The notes: generated by a model from the sequence alone, not told the origin. A stretch of DNA of 64,000 bases from Brochothrix campestris (GCF_046058945.1 NZ_CP175511.1:1550001-1614000), one strand, 5' to 3'; positions 1 through 8,818 are shown, numbered from the stretch's first letter. Made by a program: numbers and translations.

Positions 1-659
1 ATTTTTTCTTGCTCTGCTTCGGTAATTTCATTGAACGACAATTGGAATTTGTAGCCAATATACGTGCCGTGAACACTTTCATCACGGATGATTAATTTAA
101 TAACTTCCGCAACGTTAGGCAACTTATTGTTACCTAAGAAATAAAGTGGTGTATAAAAACCAGAGTAGAATAGGAAGCTCTCCAGAAAAACGCTGGCAAT
201 TTTTTGTTCGAACGGTGTCCCTGTTTGGTATACATCGTTGATCATGCCGGCTTTCTTTTGTAGAAATTCATTGGTGTTTGTCCATGCAAAGATTTCAGTA
301 ATTTCTTTCGGAGTGTTTAACGTCGAAAAAATCGATGAATAACTTTTAGCATGAACAGATTCCATAAATTGGATATTGTTATAAACCGCTTCTTCATGCG
401 GTGTACGAACAGATTGACGCAGCGCCGCCATCCCATCTTGTGATTGCAGCGTATCTAACAATGTTAAGCCACCAAAGACACGTTCAACCAAATGTTTTTC
501 TGTTTCAGACAATGAGCGCCAGTCATCTAAATCATTAGAGATAGGAATACGCGTATCCAACCAAAATTGTTCAGTCACTTTTTCCCAGGTCTTTTTATCG
601 AGAATGTCTTCAATCTCATTCCAGTTAATTGCTGTATAGGCTTGCTTGTTAGTTGTCAC
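1..659 (-). CDS. nrdF: Ribonucleotide reductase class Ib, small (R2F) subunit, N-terminal part
   Basis: The small subunit carries the dimetal-tyrosyl radical that NrdE uses to reduce ribonucleoside diphosphates. About 219 N-terminal residues are visible; the gene runs off the left edge. Ferritin-like metal-binding segments are visible: EAVYNNIQFMESVHAKSYS (E and E..H ligands) and RDESVHGTYIGY (E..H). The start is GTG at 659, chosen because an AGAAAGGGG ribosome site lies just upstream and no ATG fits. It follows nrdE by about 30 bases and is last in an nrdH-I-E-F order, so it is almost certainly cotranscribed. The family assignment is firm; the C-terminal half is not in the window. Confidence 0.95.
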   Translation of the reverse strand, partial: MTTNKQAYTAINWNEIEDILDKKTWEKVTEQFWLDTRIPISNDLDDWRSLSETEKHLVERVFGGLTLLDTLQSQDGMAALRQSVRTPHEEAVYNNIQFMESVHAKSYSSIFSTLNTPKEITEIFAWTNTNEFLQKKAGMINDVYQTGTPFEQKIASVFLESFLFYSGFYTPLYFLGNNKLPNVAEVIKLIIRDESVHGTYIGYKFQLSFNEITEAEQEK

Positions 660-689
660 GAGTGTGAGCCCCTTTCTGTTTCGGATTGG

Positions 690-2861
690 TTAGATTGAGC
701 AGCTTTCACACGTGTTACTGCCAACTTCTTCTGCATCATCTGTGTAAGTACGAATGTAGTACAGTGATTTAATGCCTTGACGGTGTGCATAATGACGTAA
801 GATGGTTAAATCACGTGTTGTCTGTTTCTCACTTGATTTCCATTCATAAATGTCAGTTGACATCGTTGAGCGCATAAACAACGTAAGACTCATGCCTTGA
901 TCGATGTGTTGTTGCGCTGTTGCATACACATCAATGACGCGACGCATGTCCATATCATAAGCAGATGTATAATACGGAATGGTTTCATCCGATAAATACG
1001 GTGCTGGATAATAGGTTTTACCTGTTTTCTTCTCTTGGCGCTCTTCGATGCGTTGCGTGATTGGGTGCAATGATGCACTCGTTTCGTTGACGTATGAAAT
1101 CGAGCCGTTTGGTGCGACTGCTAAACGGTTTTGGTTGTATAAACCACTCGCTTTAATCTCATCACGAAGTGTCGCCCAATCTTCAGCAGTCGGTACAAAG
1201 ATATCTTTAAAGATGTCTTTAACCTTGTCTGTTTCAGGTGCCCACGTTTCGTTGATGTATTTATCGAAGTAGCTACCACTTGCGTAATCTGATTTTTCAA
1301 ATCCGGCAAATGATTCCCCACGTTGTTTGGCAATGTTATTACTCTCAACAAGTGTCCAGTAATTCAACAACAAGAAGTAAATGTTCGTGAAATCAAGTGA
1401 TTCCTTCGAACCGTAGCTCATTTGATTCATCGCTAAGTAAGTGTGTAACCCCATCGCGCCTAAACCGATAGTATGAGCTAAATCGTTCCCGTGTTTAATT
1501 GATGGTACAGCGTCGATTGATGATGAGTCAGTCACAAACGTTAACGCACGTGTCATCGTCCGTACCGATTTACCAAAATCAGGTGATGCCATCAAGTTGA
1601 CAATGTTTGAAGAGCCGAGGTTACAACTAATGTCAGTACCTAATTCTTCAAACGTTTGGTCATCATTAATGACTGATGGTTTTTGCACTTGTAAGATTTC
1701 AGAGCAAAGATTACTCATCACGACTTTACCATCGATCGGGTTCGCTTTGTTGACTGTATCAATATTAATCACATACGGATACCCCGACTCTTGTTGGAGT
1801 TTCGAAATTTCAGTTTCTAACTCGCGGGCACGAATTTTTGATTTTTGAATTTCGGGGTTGTTTACGAGTGCTTCGTACTCGGCTGTAATATCAACGTATG
1901 AGAACGGACGGCCATAGACACGTTCGACATCGTAAGGACTGAATAAATACATAAAATCATCGTTGCGGGCCAATTCATAAAACTTATCTGGTACGACTAG
2001 ACCGAGTGATAAGGTCTTTACGCGAATTTTTTCATCGGCGTTTTCTTTCTTAGTTGCTAAGAAAGAAACAACGTCTGGATGAAATACGCTTAAGTAAACC
2101 GCACCGGCACCTTGACGCTGACCGAGTTGGTTACTGTAGCTGAAACAATCCTCTAAAATTTTCATGACCGGTACGACACCACTTGCGGCACCTTGGTAGC
2201 CTTTAATCGGATCACCGGCTGCACGTAAGTTTGAAAGTGAGACACCCACACCGCCACCAATACGTGACAGTTGTAAGGCTGAGTTGACGATACGGCCAAT
2301 GCTGTTCATGTCATCGGTTGCTTGGATTAAGAAACATGATACCAACTCACCACGACGTTTACGACCTGCGTTTAAGAATGAAGGTGTTGCCGGTTGATAG
2401 CGTTGGTTGATCATCTCATCGACTAAATCAAGTGCCAATTGTTCATCGCCATTAGCGAAGTATAAGGCGTTAAATGAAACACGGTCTTCATAACGTTCTA
2501 AATAACGTTCACCATCATTCATCTTCAAAGCATACTGTGTGTAAAATTTATGAGCGCCCATGAATGAGCGAAAACGGAATTTTTTAGCATAGGCTTTTTT
2601 GAAAACTTCTTTGACGAAGTCCATCGAGTATAATTCAATAAATTCACGTTCGATATAATCATTATTAATTAAATAATGCAGTTTTTCTTTCAATGAATGA
2701 AAGAATACTGTATTAGGATTGACGTGTTCAAGGAAATACGCATGAACAGCTTCGCGGTCTTTATTCAATGGGATTTTTCCATCAACCGGGCGGTTCAATT
2801 CATTGTTTAATTTGAAATAAGTGATTTCTTTCGGTTTACTGTGTAAACGAGGTGTTTCCAA
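690..2861 (-). CDS. nrdE: Ribonucleotide reductase class Ib, large (R1E) subunit
   Basis: The catalytic subunit reduces NDPs to dNDPs, taking electrons from NrdH. Visible marks are the redox cysteine in VSCFLIQ (about residue 176), the active-site segment NLCSEI (about residue 387), AVAPNGSIS near the C-terminus, and the terminal cysteine pair TCESCSI that shuttles electrons. The reading frame is open to an ATG at 2918, but that would overlap nrdI by 83 bases and add 19 residues unlike the family. A TTG at 2861, nine bases after AAAGGGG, gives about 723 residues, close to the usual NrdE length, and starts just before the conserved ITYFKLNNELNRPVDG. I prefer the TTG. It overlaps the nrdI end by 26 bases, suggesting translational coupling. 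Confidence 0.94.
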   Translation of the reverse strand: METPRLHSKPKEITYFKLNNELNRPVDGKIPLNKDREAVHAYFLEHVNPNTVFFHSLKEKLHYLINNDYIEREFIELYSMDFVKEVFKKAYAKKFRFRSFMGAHKFYTQYALKMNDGERYLERYEDRVSFNALYFANGDEQLALDLVDEMINQRYQPATPSFLNAGRKRRGELVSCFLIQATDDMNSIGRIVNSALQLSRIGGGVGVSLSNLRAAGDPIKGYQGAASGVVPVMKILEDCFSYSNQLGQRQGAGAVYLSVFHPDVVSFLATKKENADEKIRVKTLSLGLVVPDKFYELARNDDFMYLFSPYDVERVYGRPFSYVDITAEYEALVNNPEIQKSKIRARELETEISKLQQESGYPYVINIDTVNKANPIDGKVVMSNLCSEILQVQKPSVINDDQTFEELGTDISCNLGSSNIVNLMASPDFGKSVRTMTRALTFVTDSSSIDAVPSIKHGNDLAHTIGLGAMGLHTYLAMNQMSYGSKESLDFTNIYFLLLNYWTLVESNNIAKQRGESFAGFEKSDYASGSYFDKYINETWAPETDKVKDIFKDIFVPTAEDWATLRDEIKASGLYNQNRLAVAPNGSISYVNETSASLHPITQRIEERQEKKTGKTYYPAPYLSDETIPYYTSAYDMDMRRVIDVYATAQQHIDQGMSLTLFMRSTMSTDIYEWKSSEKQTTRDLTILRHYAHRQGIKSLYYIRTYTDDAEEVGSNTCESCSI

Positions 2862-3219
2862 TCGACTCAACCCCTTTAATAAATTTGTCGACGTCCTTCT
2901 CTGTACCGTTGAATTCAAATTCAGCGATTATTGGTACGTCGTATTTCTTTGCTAAATCACGCGCGGTAAAAACATATAGCTCAGCAAAATTACGATTGCC
3001 ACTGCCCGCAACTCCTTTAAAATAACGACGATTGTCTTGATAATCAATAAAGTCATCAATAATACCGGTCATTTCAAAATCATACGTTGGTGCAACAACA
3101 ACAAAATCTGCCGTCATTTGTTTGGTTGGAAAGGCGGTTGATAGTTCATAGCATTCAAACGGTAATTTTTCAACGAAGCGACGTGTTTGTCCCGTTAATG
3201 TCATGTAGACAATTAACAT
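2836..3219 (-). CDS. nrdI: NrdI flavodoxin-like ribonucleotide reductase maturation protein
   Basis: NrdI is a small FMN protein that supplies the oxidant used to assemble the manganese-tyrosyl cofactor of NrdF. The 127-residue product begins MLIVYMTLTGQTRRFVEKL, the flavodoxin phosphate-binding T-x-T/G-x-T loop, and contains the family segments VVVAPTYDFE and GVAGSGNRNF. Length is normal for the family. It sits one base after nrdH and overlaps nrdE, in the usual H-I-E-F order. Confidence 0.94.
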   Translation of the reverse strand: MLIVYMTLTGQTRRFVEKLPFECYELSTAFPTKQMTADFVVVAPTYDFEMTGIIDDFIDYQDNRRYFKGVAGSGNRNFAELYVFTARDLAKKYDVPIIAEFEFNGTEKDVDKFIKGVESIGNTSFTQ

Positions 3220-3220
3220 G

Positions 3221-3451
3221 TTACTCAGCTAAGCCTTTCAACTTGTCTGGTGCAAAACCAACGATTGGGTCGAAGCCTTCTTTAAAGGTAACTGGTGTGC
3301 TACTGTAGCCATTGTCCTTTAAAAAAGCTAAGGCGGTTTCATCATCCATCACATTACGTGTTTCAAATTCAATTCCTTCGCCTGTTAATAACGTCTTGGT
3401 CATGTCACATTGTGGACAGCCATATTTTGTATAAACAATTGTTTTACTCAC
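3221..3451 (-). CDS. nrdH: NrdH glutaredoxin-like electron donor for class Ib RNR
   Basis: NrdH reduces NrdE after each turnover and is itself reduced by thioredoxin reductase. The product of about 76 residues starts VSKTIVYTKYGCPQC, with the CxxC redox centre as CPQC, and has the thioredoxin-fold SSTPV cis-proline segment and a GFAPDKL end, all typical. An ATG at 3493 is in frame but would add 14 unlikely residues (rich in Glu); the GTG at 3451 follows a GAGGAGGAAG ribosome site and gives the family length. First gene of the nrdHIEF operon; two NrdR-like boxes lie 90-145 bases upstream. Confidence 0.93.
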   Translation of the reverse strand: MSKTIVYTKYGCPQCDMTKTLLTGEGIEFETRNVMDDETALAFLKDNGYSSTPVTFKEGFDPIVGFAPDKLKGLAE

Positions 3452-3537
3452 GTCTTCTTCCTCCTCTGTTACAAAAAGAAAGTGCCTTCCCACAGTTCGT
3501 TTTATAACCTTAAACGACAGGAACGCCTTCTTTTATT

Positions 3538-3595
3538 TAACATCATATTGTGTACAAAAACTATTCTATCATATTGCAAACACAAAATGTAGTGT
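3538..3595 (-). promoter_or_regulatory. Two NrdR-box-like sites upstream of nrdH
   Basis: On the minus strand, ACACTACATTTTGTGT (3580-3595) matches the known NrdR consensus acaCwAtATaTwGtgT at 14 of 16 positions, and a second, weaker copy beginning ACACAATATGATGT (3538-3553) matches at 12. Their spacing is 42 bases, about four helical turns, so both would face the same side of the helix. NrdR is a zinc/ATP-cone repressor of RNR operons in most bacteria. Regulation by NrdR is inferred; the sites are seen. Confidence 0.7.
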
Positions 3596-3688
3596 TCTAA
3601 CTCTTGAAAAAAAAGCTTGACAAGCAAAAGTCAATTCCCATGCCCTTTTAGCGAAACAAACTTTTTTTTCGCGTTCAAAACTTCCCAT

Positions 3689-5197
3689 TTATTTTAGTTT
3701 GTACACGCTTGTATAACGTTTTTCTAAAAAATCAATGAGATGACGCGGTTGCAGTGACGCACCTGTTGCATTTTTCATGATAGCTGTCGGTGTTTTTGTT
3801 TTACCATACTGATGAACATGTTCGGTCAACCAATTTTTAATCGGCAAATAATTACCACTTGCAATAACAGACTCGATATCGATTGTTTGGCGCATTGCCT
3901 GTTCCAGTTGAGCGGCATTCAATAACCCGAGTAAATACGATGGGAAATAGCCGAAGTCACCTCCTGCCCAATGAATATCTTGTAACAAGCCCTCTACATC
4001 GTTCGCTGGGGTGATTCCGAGGTGTTCCTGGTACTTAGCTTGCCAAACGGTTTGTACCTCCGCTACGTCCAAATTATCATTGAATAACGCCTTTTCAATC
4101 TCATAGCGAATAATAATGTGAAGAGCATAGGTTAAAATATCAGCTTCAATCCGAATAAGTGACGGTTTTGTTTCGTTTAACGCCTCATAAAACACATCGA
4201 ATGGCACATCATCGAAGGCTGGTTGAGCATAATGTTGCAGACGGGCATAATTATCCTGCCAGAACGCTTCACTCGAACCAAGGATGATTTCATAAAAAAG
4301 CGACTGCGATTCATGTATCCCCATTGAGACGCCTTCTGATAAAGGAGTCCCATCGTACTGTGCATCGATGTTTTGTTCATAAATAGCATGACCCCCTTCA
4401 TGGATTAAGCCGAGGACAGCTGTTTTAAAATTCAGTTCGTCATAACGGGTTGTGATGCGCACATCACCTTGATTGAGCGAAATTGCGAATGGGTGAATCG
4501 TATCATCAATCCGACCAGACTCAAAGTCAAAGCCCATTTTTTGCAACACTTCTTCACTGAAGGCGATTTGCTTATCCTTCGCAAACGGACGTTCTAACAC
4601 ACTCGCATCTGGTTGATGCTCAGCTGCCTGCGTCCTTTTTAATAAGTCTACCATTGCTGTTCTTACTTCGGCAAAGAGCTCGTCTAATACAGCGACTGTC
4701 ATGCCTGGTTCAAATTGATCTAACAGTGTATCATACGGTGTGTCTTTTTCGCCCCAATATGAGATAAATTTTTTCTTGTACGCAATAATCTCCGCTAAGT
4801 ATGGCTGAAAGAGGCTGTAATCATTTTGTGCACGCGCTTCTTCCCACGCGGCCTCAGCATTTGATTGAAGAACTGTGTAAGCTTCGTACTCGGCTGGCGG
4901 AATCGCCGCAAAACGTGCTGTTTTTTGAGAAATATCCGTCACTAATGCTTGCACGAGTGGCTCCAACTCATCATGATGTGCCTCTAGATAGGTGACATTC
5001 TCAATCAATGCTGGTTCTGTTGATAAACGAAAAATTTCAGCTGATAATAAACCGACAACATTGGAACGTTGCGTTGTTCCCTGTGTCGGAATACCGGTAC
5101 GCATATCCCAATAAACCAATGCAAGCGCTTCTTCATAGCCTTTAATTTTTTTACACTGTTCAATAAATGCCGCGCTAACTGTGTGACTATTCGTCAT
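3689..5197 (-). CDS. M32 family metallocarboxypeptidase (thermostable carboxypeptidase 1 type)
   Basis: A cytoplasmic zinc carboxypeptidase that removes C-terminal residues from peptides. The product of about 502 residues matches the family length of about 500. The zinc motif is HEGGHAIYEQ (HExxH), followed by HESQSLFYE, the conserved HES(x)Q element, and later PANDVEGLLQDIHWAGGDFG near the C-terminus. The start is ATG at 5197 (MTNSHTV), eight bases after AGGAG; a GTG at 5206 is in frame but overlaps that site. Single gene between a hairpin-repeat/terminator region upstream and the nrd promoter region downstream. Confidence 0.92.
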   Translation of the reverse strand: MTNSHTVSAAFIEQCKKIKGYEEALALVYWDMRTGIPTQGTTQRSNVVGLLSAEIFRLSTEPALIENVTYLEAHHDELEPLVQALVTDISQKTARFAAIPPAEYEAYTVLQSNAEAAWEEARAQNDYSLFQPYLAEIIAYKKKFISYWGEKDTPYDTLLDQFEPGMTVAVLDELFAEVRTAMVDLLKRTQAAEHQPDASVLERPFAKDKQIAFSEEVLQKMGFDFESGRIDDTIHPFAISLNQGDVRITTRYDELNFKTAVLGLIHEGGHAIYEQNIDAQYDGTPLSEGVSMGIHESQSLFYEIILGSSEAFWQDNYARLQHYAQPAFDDVPFDVFYEALNETKPSLIRIEADILTYALHIIIRYEIEKALFNDNLDVAEVQTVWQAKYQEHLGITPANDVEGLLQDIHWAGGDFGYFPSYLLGLLNAAQLEQAMRQTIDIESVIASGNYLPIKNWLTEHVHQYGKTKTPTAIMKNATGASLQPRHLIDFLEKRYTSVYKLK

Positions 5198-5240
5198 TTC
5201 AACCACTCCTCATCATTTGTTTGACTCGTACATCTAATAC

Positions 5241-5274
5241 AAAATCCGTTCCTCTAACAGCGAGAGAAACGGAT
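5241..5274 (-). terminator. Intrinsic terminator behind rlmL and its repeats
   Basis: On the minus strand, ATCCGTT-TCTCT and AGAG-AACGGAT form a stem of about 11 pairs with a short U run after it. It lies downstream of rlmL and of the tandem repeats, 44 bases before the carboxypeptidase start. Confidence 0.6.
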
Positions 5275-5314
5275 AGTTATTCATATGTCTGTACGTAGTT
5301 TAAGGCCACTAGCC

Positions 5315-5574
5315 GTACAGACCGCGTTTAGTCTTGGCTCGCTTGCCTGTACCAACAGCTCTCAAATTTCAGTTCCGCCTAGCGATACAACTTATCGCTT
5401 GGGCAGACCTTCCAATTTCTACGCTGTTATACGGTACAGACCGCGTTTAGTCTTGGCTCGCTTGCTTGTACCAACAGCTCTCAAATTTCAGTTCCGCCTA
5501 GCGATACAACTTATCGCTTGGGCAGACCTTCCAATTTCTACGCTGTTATACGGTACAGACCGCGTTTAGTCTTG
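5315..5574 (-). repeat. 119-bp tandem repeat with hairpin, 2.2 copies, behind rlmL
   Basis: Copies at 5315-5433 and 5434-5552 are nearly identical (one C/T difference seen), and a third, partial copy (5553-5574) runs over the rlmL stop codon and last codons. Each full copy carries a stem AGCGATA/TATCGCT (5381-5387 with 5393-5399; 5500-5506 with 5512-5518) flanked by GCC/GGC. On the minus strand the arms read GTAGAAATTGGAAG before the stem and CTGAAATTTGAGAGCT after it. These arms recur in the elements at 22.8, 39.5 and 56.6 kb, so this is one member of a family. A 94-codon open frame across the plus strand is a by-product of the repeat. Confidence 0.9.
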
Positions 5575-6714
5575 TTTGCGTTTTGGTCGTGGTCCCCAGA
5601 ATTGGTAATAATCGGTACGCAAGAAGCCGTTGTATAATTTACGTTTTTTTGTTGCGCGTTTGCCAAATTCCATTTCGAAGTTTTCATACGATGTTAACAC
5701 GTATGTTGACCAGTTTGTTAATTTCTTGAAAGCGTCGCCCATGTCACGGTAAATTTCAATGATACCCGCTTCGTCAGATAAACGTTCTCCGTATGGTGGG
5801 TTGGTGGCAATAACACCATACGCTTCGCCATCATCCGCAAAGTCGCGTACTTGCATTTGTTTAAAGTCAATAATGTCACCTAAGCCAGCTTCAATCGCAT
5901 TTTGCGTCGCCACTTTAATCATTTGATGATCGATGTCACGACCTTTAATATTTAACACTTGATCATAGTTCGCTAAGCTTTCAGCCTCTTTACGTGCTTC
6001 TTCAAAGACTGATTTTGGCATCCAATCCCAGGCTTCACACGCGAATTCACGGTTGAACCCTGGGGCGATGTTTTGACCAATTAATGCGGCTTCAATCGCT
6101 AGCGTTCCTGAACCACAGAGCGGATCAACAAATGGGCGATCAGGATGCCAGTTCGTTAATAACACTAACGCTGCAGCCATTGTTTCTTTTAAGGGTGCCC
6201 CACCTTGTGCGACACGATAGCCACGTTTATGTAAGCCAGCACCTGATGTATCTAACGTTAAGGTTACTTCATCTTTTAAAATCGACACTTCTAATTTATA
6301 GAGGGCGCCGTTTTCTTGGAGACGTGATGAACGGTGGTACACTTTACTCAAACGATCGACAATCGCTTTTTTTGTAATTGCTTGGCAATCCGGCACACTG
6401 TACAATGTTGATTTAACGCTTTTACCTGCAACAGGAAAAGCCGCATCTAATGGGAGGTAATCTTCCCATGGCAATGCTTTTGTTTGTTCAAATAAATCAT
6501 CAAACGTTGTCGCTTTAAACGTACCAACGATGATTTTAACACGGTCTGCCACGCGTAACCATAAGTTGGCTTTGGCGATGGTCGCTTCGTCTCCTGAAAA
6601 ATACACTTTCCCGTTTTCAACGCGATGCTCGATTCCTAAATGACGCATTTCTTGTCCAACGACTGCCTCAAGACCTGAAGCTGCGGTCGCTACTAAATTA
6701 TATGTTCTTGACAT
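5566..6714 (-). CDS. rlmL: THUMP-domain class I rRNA methyltransferase (RlmL/YpsC type)
   Basis: An SAM-dependent methyltransferase predicted to modify guanosine N2 in 23S rRNA. The product of about 382 residues has an N-terminal ferredoxin-like/THUMP region (SRTYNLVATAASGLEAVVG onward) and a C-terminal Rossmann domain with FVDPLCGSGTLAIEAA (SAM site) and the catalytic ATNPPYGERL. It is about half the length of E. coli RlmL because it lacks the RlmK half, as usual in Firmicutes. The frame is open upstream to 6903, but the family begins at MSRTYN (6714), preceded by GAAAGTGGGAA, so I place the start there. It follows rnpB and gpsB on the same strand, as in related genomes. The stop codon lies inside the tandem repeat. 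Confidence 0.88.
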   Translation of the reverse strand: MSRTYNLVATAASGLEAVVGQEMRHLGIEHRVENGKVYFSGDEATIAKANLWLRVADRVKIIVGTFKATTFDDLFEQTKALPWEDYLPLDAAFPVAGKSVKSTLYSVPDCQAITKKAIVDRLSKVYHRSSRLQENGALYKLEVSILKDEVTLTLDTSGAGLHKRGYRVAQGGAPLKETMAAALVLLTNWHPDRPFVDPLCGSGTLAIEAALIGQNIAPGFNREFACEAWDWMPKSVFEEARKEAESLANYDQVLNIKGRDIDHQMIKVATQNAIEAGLGDIIDFKQMQVRDFADDGEAYGVIATNPPYGERLSDEAGIIEIYRDMGDAFKKLTNWSTYVLTSYENFEMEFGKRATKKRKLYNGFLRTDYYQFWGPRPKRKQD

Positions 6715-6816
6715 GCTATTCCCACTTTCTTCTTTTGTTTCTATTTTAACTGCTAGCGTAAAAATAACCAAACAACTGCTCTTGGCTAAGTTTAACACAC
6801 GGTGTCCATTACAATA

Positions 6817-6850
6817 TAAAAGTCCTTCACAAGAAGCACGCGAAGGACTG
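6817..6850 (-). terminator. Terminator downstream of rnpB
   Basis: AGTCCTTC and GAAGGACT pair around a 13-base loop, followed on the minus strand by TTTTATATT. It lies between rnpB and rlmL. Confidence 0.8.
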
Positions 6851-6907
6851 TTGCCAAACCGATGTTGACATACTCTATGATAGACATATTGTCTTAAAGT
6901 CATAAAA

Positions 6908-7298
6908 AACCTGATGTAGTATTCTATAAGCCATGTTTTGTACTCTTATATAGCCAGGTACTAATATAAGAGCGATAATCATCTGTCTACGATTAATACG
7001 CCTCTGTTCTACGTTGTTATTCCGTGAACAAAGTGCCCCTACCAAAATTTGGGTTGCTCGCTTGTGGGGTTTACCTCGTTCCACTCTTTTTGTTTCCAAA
7101 AAGACTACGTCACTGTGGCACTTTATGAATTAACACCCTATTCTTACGAACTTAGGTGGTTCATTCGCCATCACCGCTAAGCGGGCCTCGGCTTATTGTT
7201 TCACCGAGCACAAACACTACGGACATTTCAGTACCGTGCGAGCATGGACTTTCCTCTGCAACATTGCTGTCACAGCGATTACCCGAACACTACATTCT
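6908..7298 (-). ncRNA. rnpB: RNase P RNA, type B
   Basis: This is the catalytic RNA that trims tRNA 5' ends. On the minus strand the hallmark GAGGAAAGTCCATGCTCGC (helix P4 5' side and flank) is followed by AGTGCCACAGTGACG, GGTAAACCCC..AAGCGAG, AACCCAAATTTTGGTAGGGG (type B signature) and the 3' P4 strand ACAGATGATTATCG. The outer P1 stem is GATGTAGT-like at the ends: GAATGTAGT near 7297 and ACTACATC near 6912. Order and sequence match the Bacillus subtilis RNA closely. The ends are estimated to within about five bases. A protein-like frame inside it is not a gene. Confidence 0.97.
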
Positions 7299-7340
7299 TT
7301 ATTATAGAACTCCTAGCTGAAATTGCAAGCCTTATTTCAA

Positions 7341-7658
7341 TTAGTCGTTCATTTTATTACCAAACACATGTCGTTCTAAATTCGATAATCGTTTTAAAAT
7401 ATCATAATTACTTGTCCCTTGGTTTTCAACAACTTGCTCTTTAGGTGCTTCTTGCTCAGAAACAGTTGTGCTCACCATTTGTTCAAGACGCATGACAGCT
7501 GCTTGTAATTGTTTGATTTCAGCATTATACGTATTGTAATCTTTAATTACGAGGTCAAGAAATTGATCGACCTCTTCAGCAGAGTAGCCTCGCATACCTG
7601 TTTTAAATTCTTTATCTAAGATTTCTTGTGCCGTTAAGTTTAAGTTTTCCATCGTCAT
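7341..7658 (-). CDS. gpsB: Cell division regulator GpsB
   Basis: GpsB is a DivIVA-like coiled-coil adaptor that couples PBP1 and other wall enzymes to septal and lateral growth. The 105-residue product contains the N-terminal membrane/PBP-binding motif LTAQEILDKEFKTGMRGYS followed by AEEVDQFLD and a coiled coil (about residues 35-65), a charged linker, and the C-terminal trimerising DILKRLSNLERHVFG. The start at 7658 has AAGGTGG seven bases upstream. It precedes rnpB, the conserved arrangement, and lies near its partner ponA. Confidence 0.96.
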   Translation of the reverse strand: MTMENLNLTAQEILDKEFKTGMRGYSAEEVDQFLDLVIKDYNTYNAEIKQLQAAVMRLEQMVSTTVSEQEAPKEQVVENQGTSNYDILKRLSNLERHVFGNKMND

Positions 7659-7789
7659 ATGAATACCACCTTCTTTGTAGTTTATGCTACAGGTACAACC
7701 TGTTCGTTTCTTTCAATAACTATCCTAGTGATAGTTCTCCCTTTCTATTTTTTCAAAAATCACACGTCTTGTCAATCTATCCCACTCAA

Positions 7790-8338
7790 CTAATCAATAA
7801 ATTCATCACCTGTCGCAATATCCTGTAACTGAAAGAAATCAATTTGATCAATCATATATTCATTTGATTCCGCGTATTGGTGCATTAGTTTTAAAATAAA
7901 CTTGGGACCGCCATCCTGTTCTTCATCATAAATAATTAAGGCACCGTCGGTATTACGGATGACGAATACATCCTTATCTCGAAATTGTTGTGGTGATTCA
8001 TAGGCGGTTTTTGAAACACTATTCGTATAGTCGGCCTTACTACACAGTGTATTGTACATCAGTTTGTTTTTCTCATTCCATTTATTGGCTTGGTCAATGA
8101 ACGGGGTGATGATTGCTAACTTCAGCTCTGGGTAAACTCCCTTTAGGTCTAGCACTTCTTGTGCTGCCCATAACTCAACTCCAAGTTGACCAGAAACAAT
8201 CACCCATTCTAGTCCCTCATCGATATATTGTTCTAATCGCTTTCGAATTGCTTTTTTGATAAATGACACACTCGCATCTTCATCATTAAAGATACCTAAT
8301 TCAAATGATTTATAGCCGGTGATAAGCAACCGTTTCAT
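7790..8338 (-). CDS. ypsA: YpsA family protein (DUF1273), SLOG-like fold
   Basis: A 182-residue protein beginning MKRLLITGYKSFELGIF, with WVIVSGQLGVELWAAQEVLDLK, a Rossmann-like nucleotide/ligand pocket of the SLOG superfamily, and LIIYDEEQDGGPKFILK near the end. YpsA in B. subtilis has been linked to cell division and stress, but the biochemical role is not settled. It overlaps the upstream yppE stop by four bases (ATGA), so the two are translated together; gpsB follows about 130 bases on. Confidence 0.9.
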   Translation of the reverse strand: MKRLLITGYKSFELGIFNDEDASVSFIKKAIRKRLEQYIDEGLEWVIVSGQLGVELWAAQEVLDLKGVYPELKLAIITPFIDQANKWNEKNKLMYNTLCSKADYTNSVSKTAYESPQQFRDKDVFVIRNTDGALIIYDEEQDGGPKFILKLMHQYAESNEYMIDQIDFFQLQDIATGDEFID

Positions 8339-8694
8339 TGCTCGTCACCTACCTCTAATCCTTCTAAAAAGCGTTCTTGTGTATAGGTTACCGCAGATAG
8401 GTGGCGGTTATACTGCGTCTCGTTAACCTTCGGCGCAAAACAACTAACCGCTAACCGTTTAAGGTTATCGCCGGCCGTAATAATTTGTTCACTCGACATA
8501 TATTTAACCGGTGTTTCTGCTATGTAAGCGACGCCATTCTTTTTGTACTGATCCGCAATCGCAGATAAACGATTCACAAACGGTTCCATCTCTGTTTTAA
8601 ACTCAAATACTCTACCATTCGCAGCTTGTTCTTTTATATCTTTAACCTCTTCGAGCGCAGCCAGAACAGCTATTATATCTTCTTTAATCATCAT
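8335..8694 (-). CDS. yppE: YppE-like protein (DUF1798)
   Basis: A 119-residue, mainly helical soluble protein without signal or membrane segment. Sequence (AALEEVKDIKEQAANGRVFEFKTEMEPFV...) and position between recU/ponA and ypsA match the uncharacterised YppE family of Bacilli. A GGAGTAAAA ribosome site precedes ATG codons at 8694 and 8691; either may be used. Divergent from recU. Function is unknown; the family call rests mainly on length and neighbours. Confidence 0.65.
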   Translation of the reverse strand: MMIKEDIIAVLAALEEVKDIKEQAANGRVFEFKTEMEPFVNRLSAIADQYKKNGVAYIAETPVKYMSSEQIITAGDNLKRLAVSCFAPKVNETQYNRHLSAVTYTQERFLEGLEVGDEQ

Positions 8695-8818
8695 TTTTAC
8701 TCCTTATAAAACGTCTTTCTTCTATAATATCATTGTTACTTTGGTATTGTCCGCTTTATTGACTAATTTAGGCTATTTTTGTTTTTTTACTGTTTATTTA
8801 CTCTTTTAATTCAAATTT

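Noticed and set aside
5285..5569. Plus-strand reading frame of about 94 codons
   Set aside because: It lies entirely in the 119-bp tandem repeats, its protein is simply the repeat translated, and it has no ribosome site or neighbours on that strand.
6875..7099. Reading frame inside the RNase P RNA
   Set aside because: The RNA signatures account for the sequence; the frame lacks a ribosome site.
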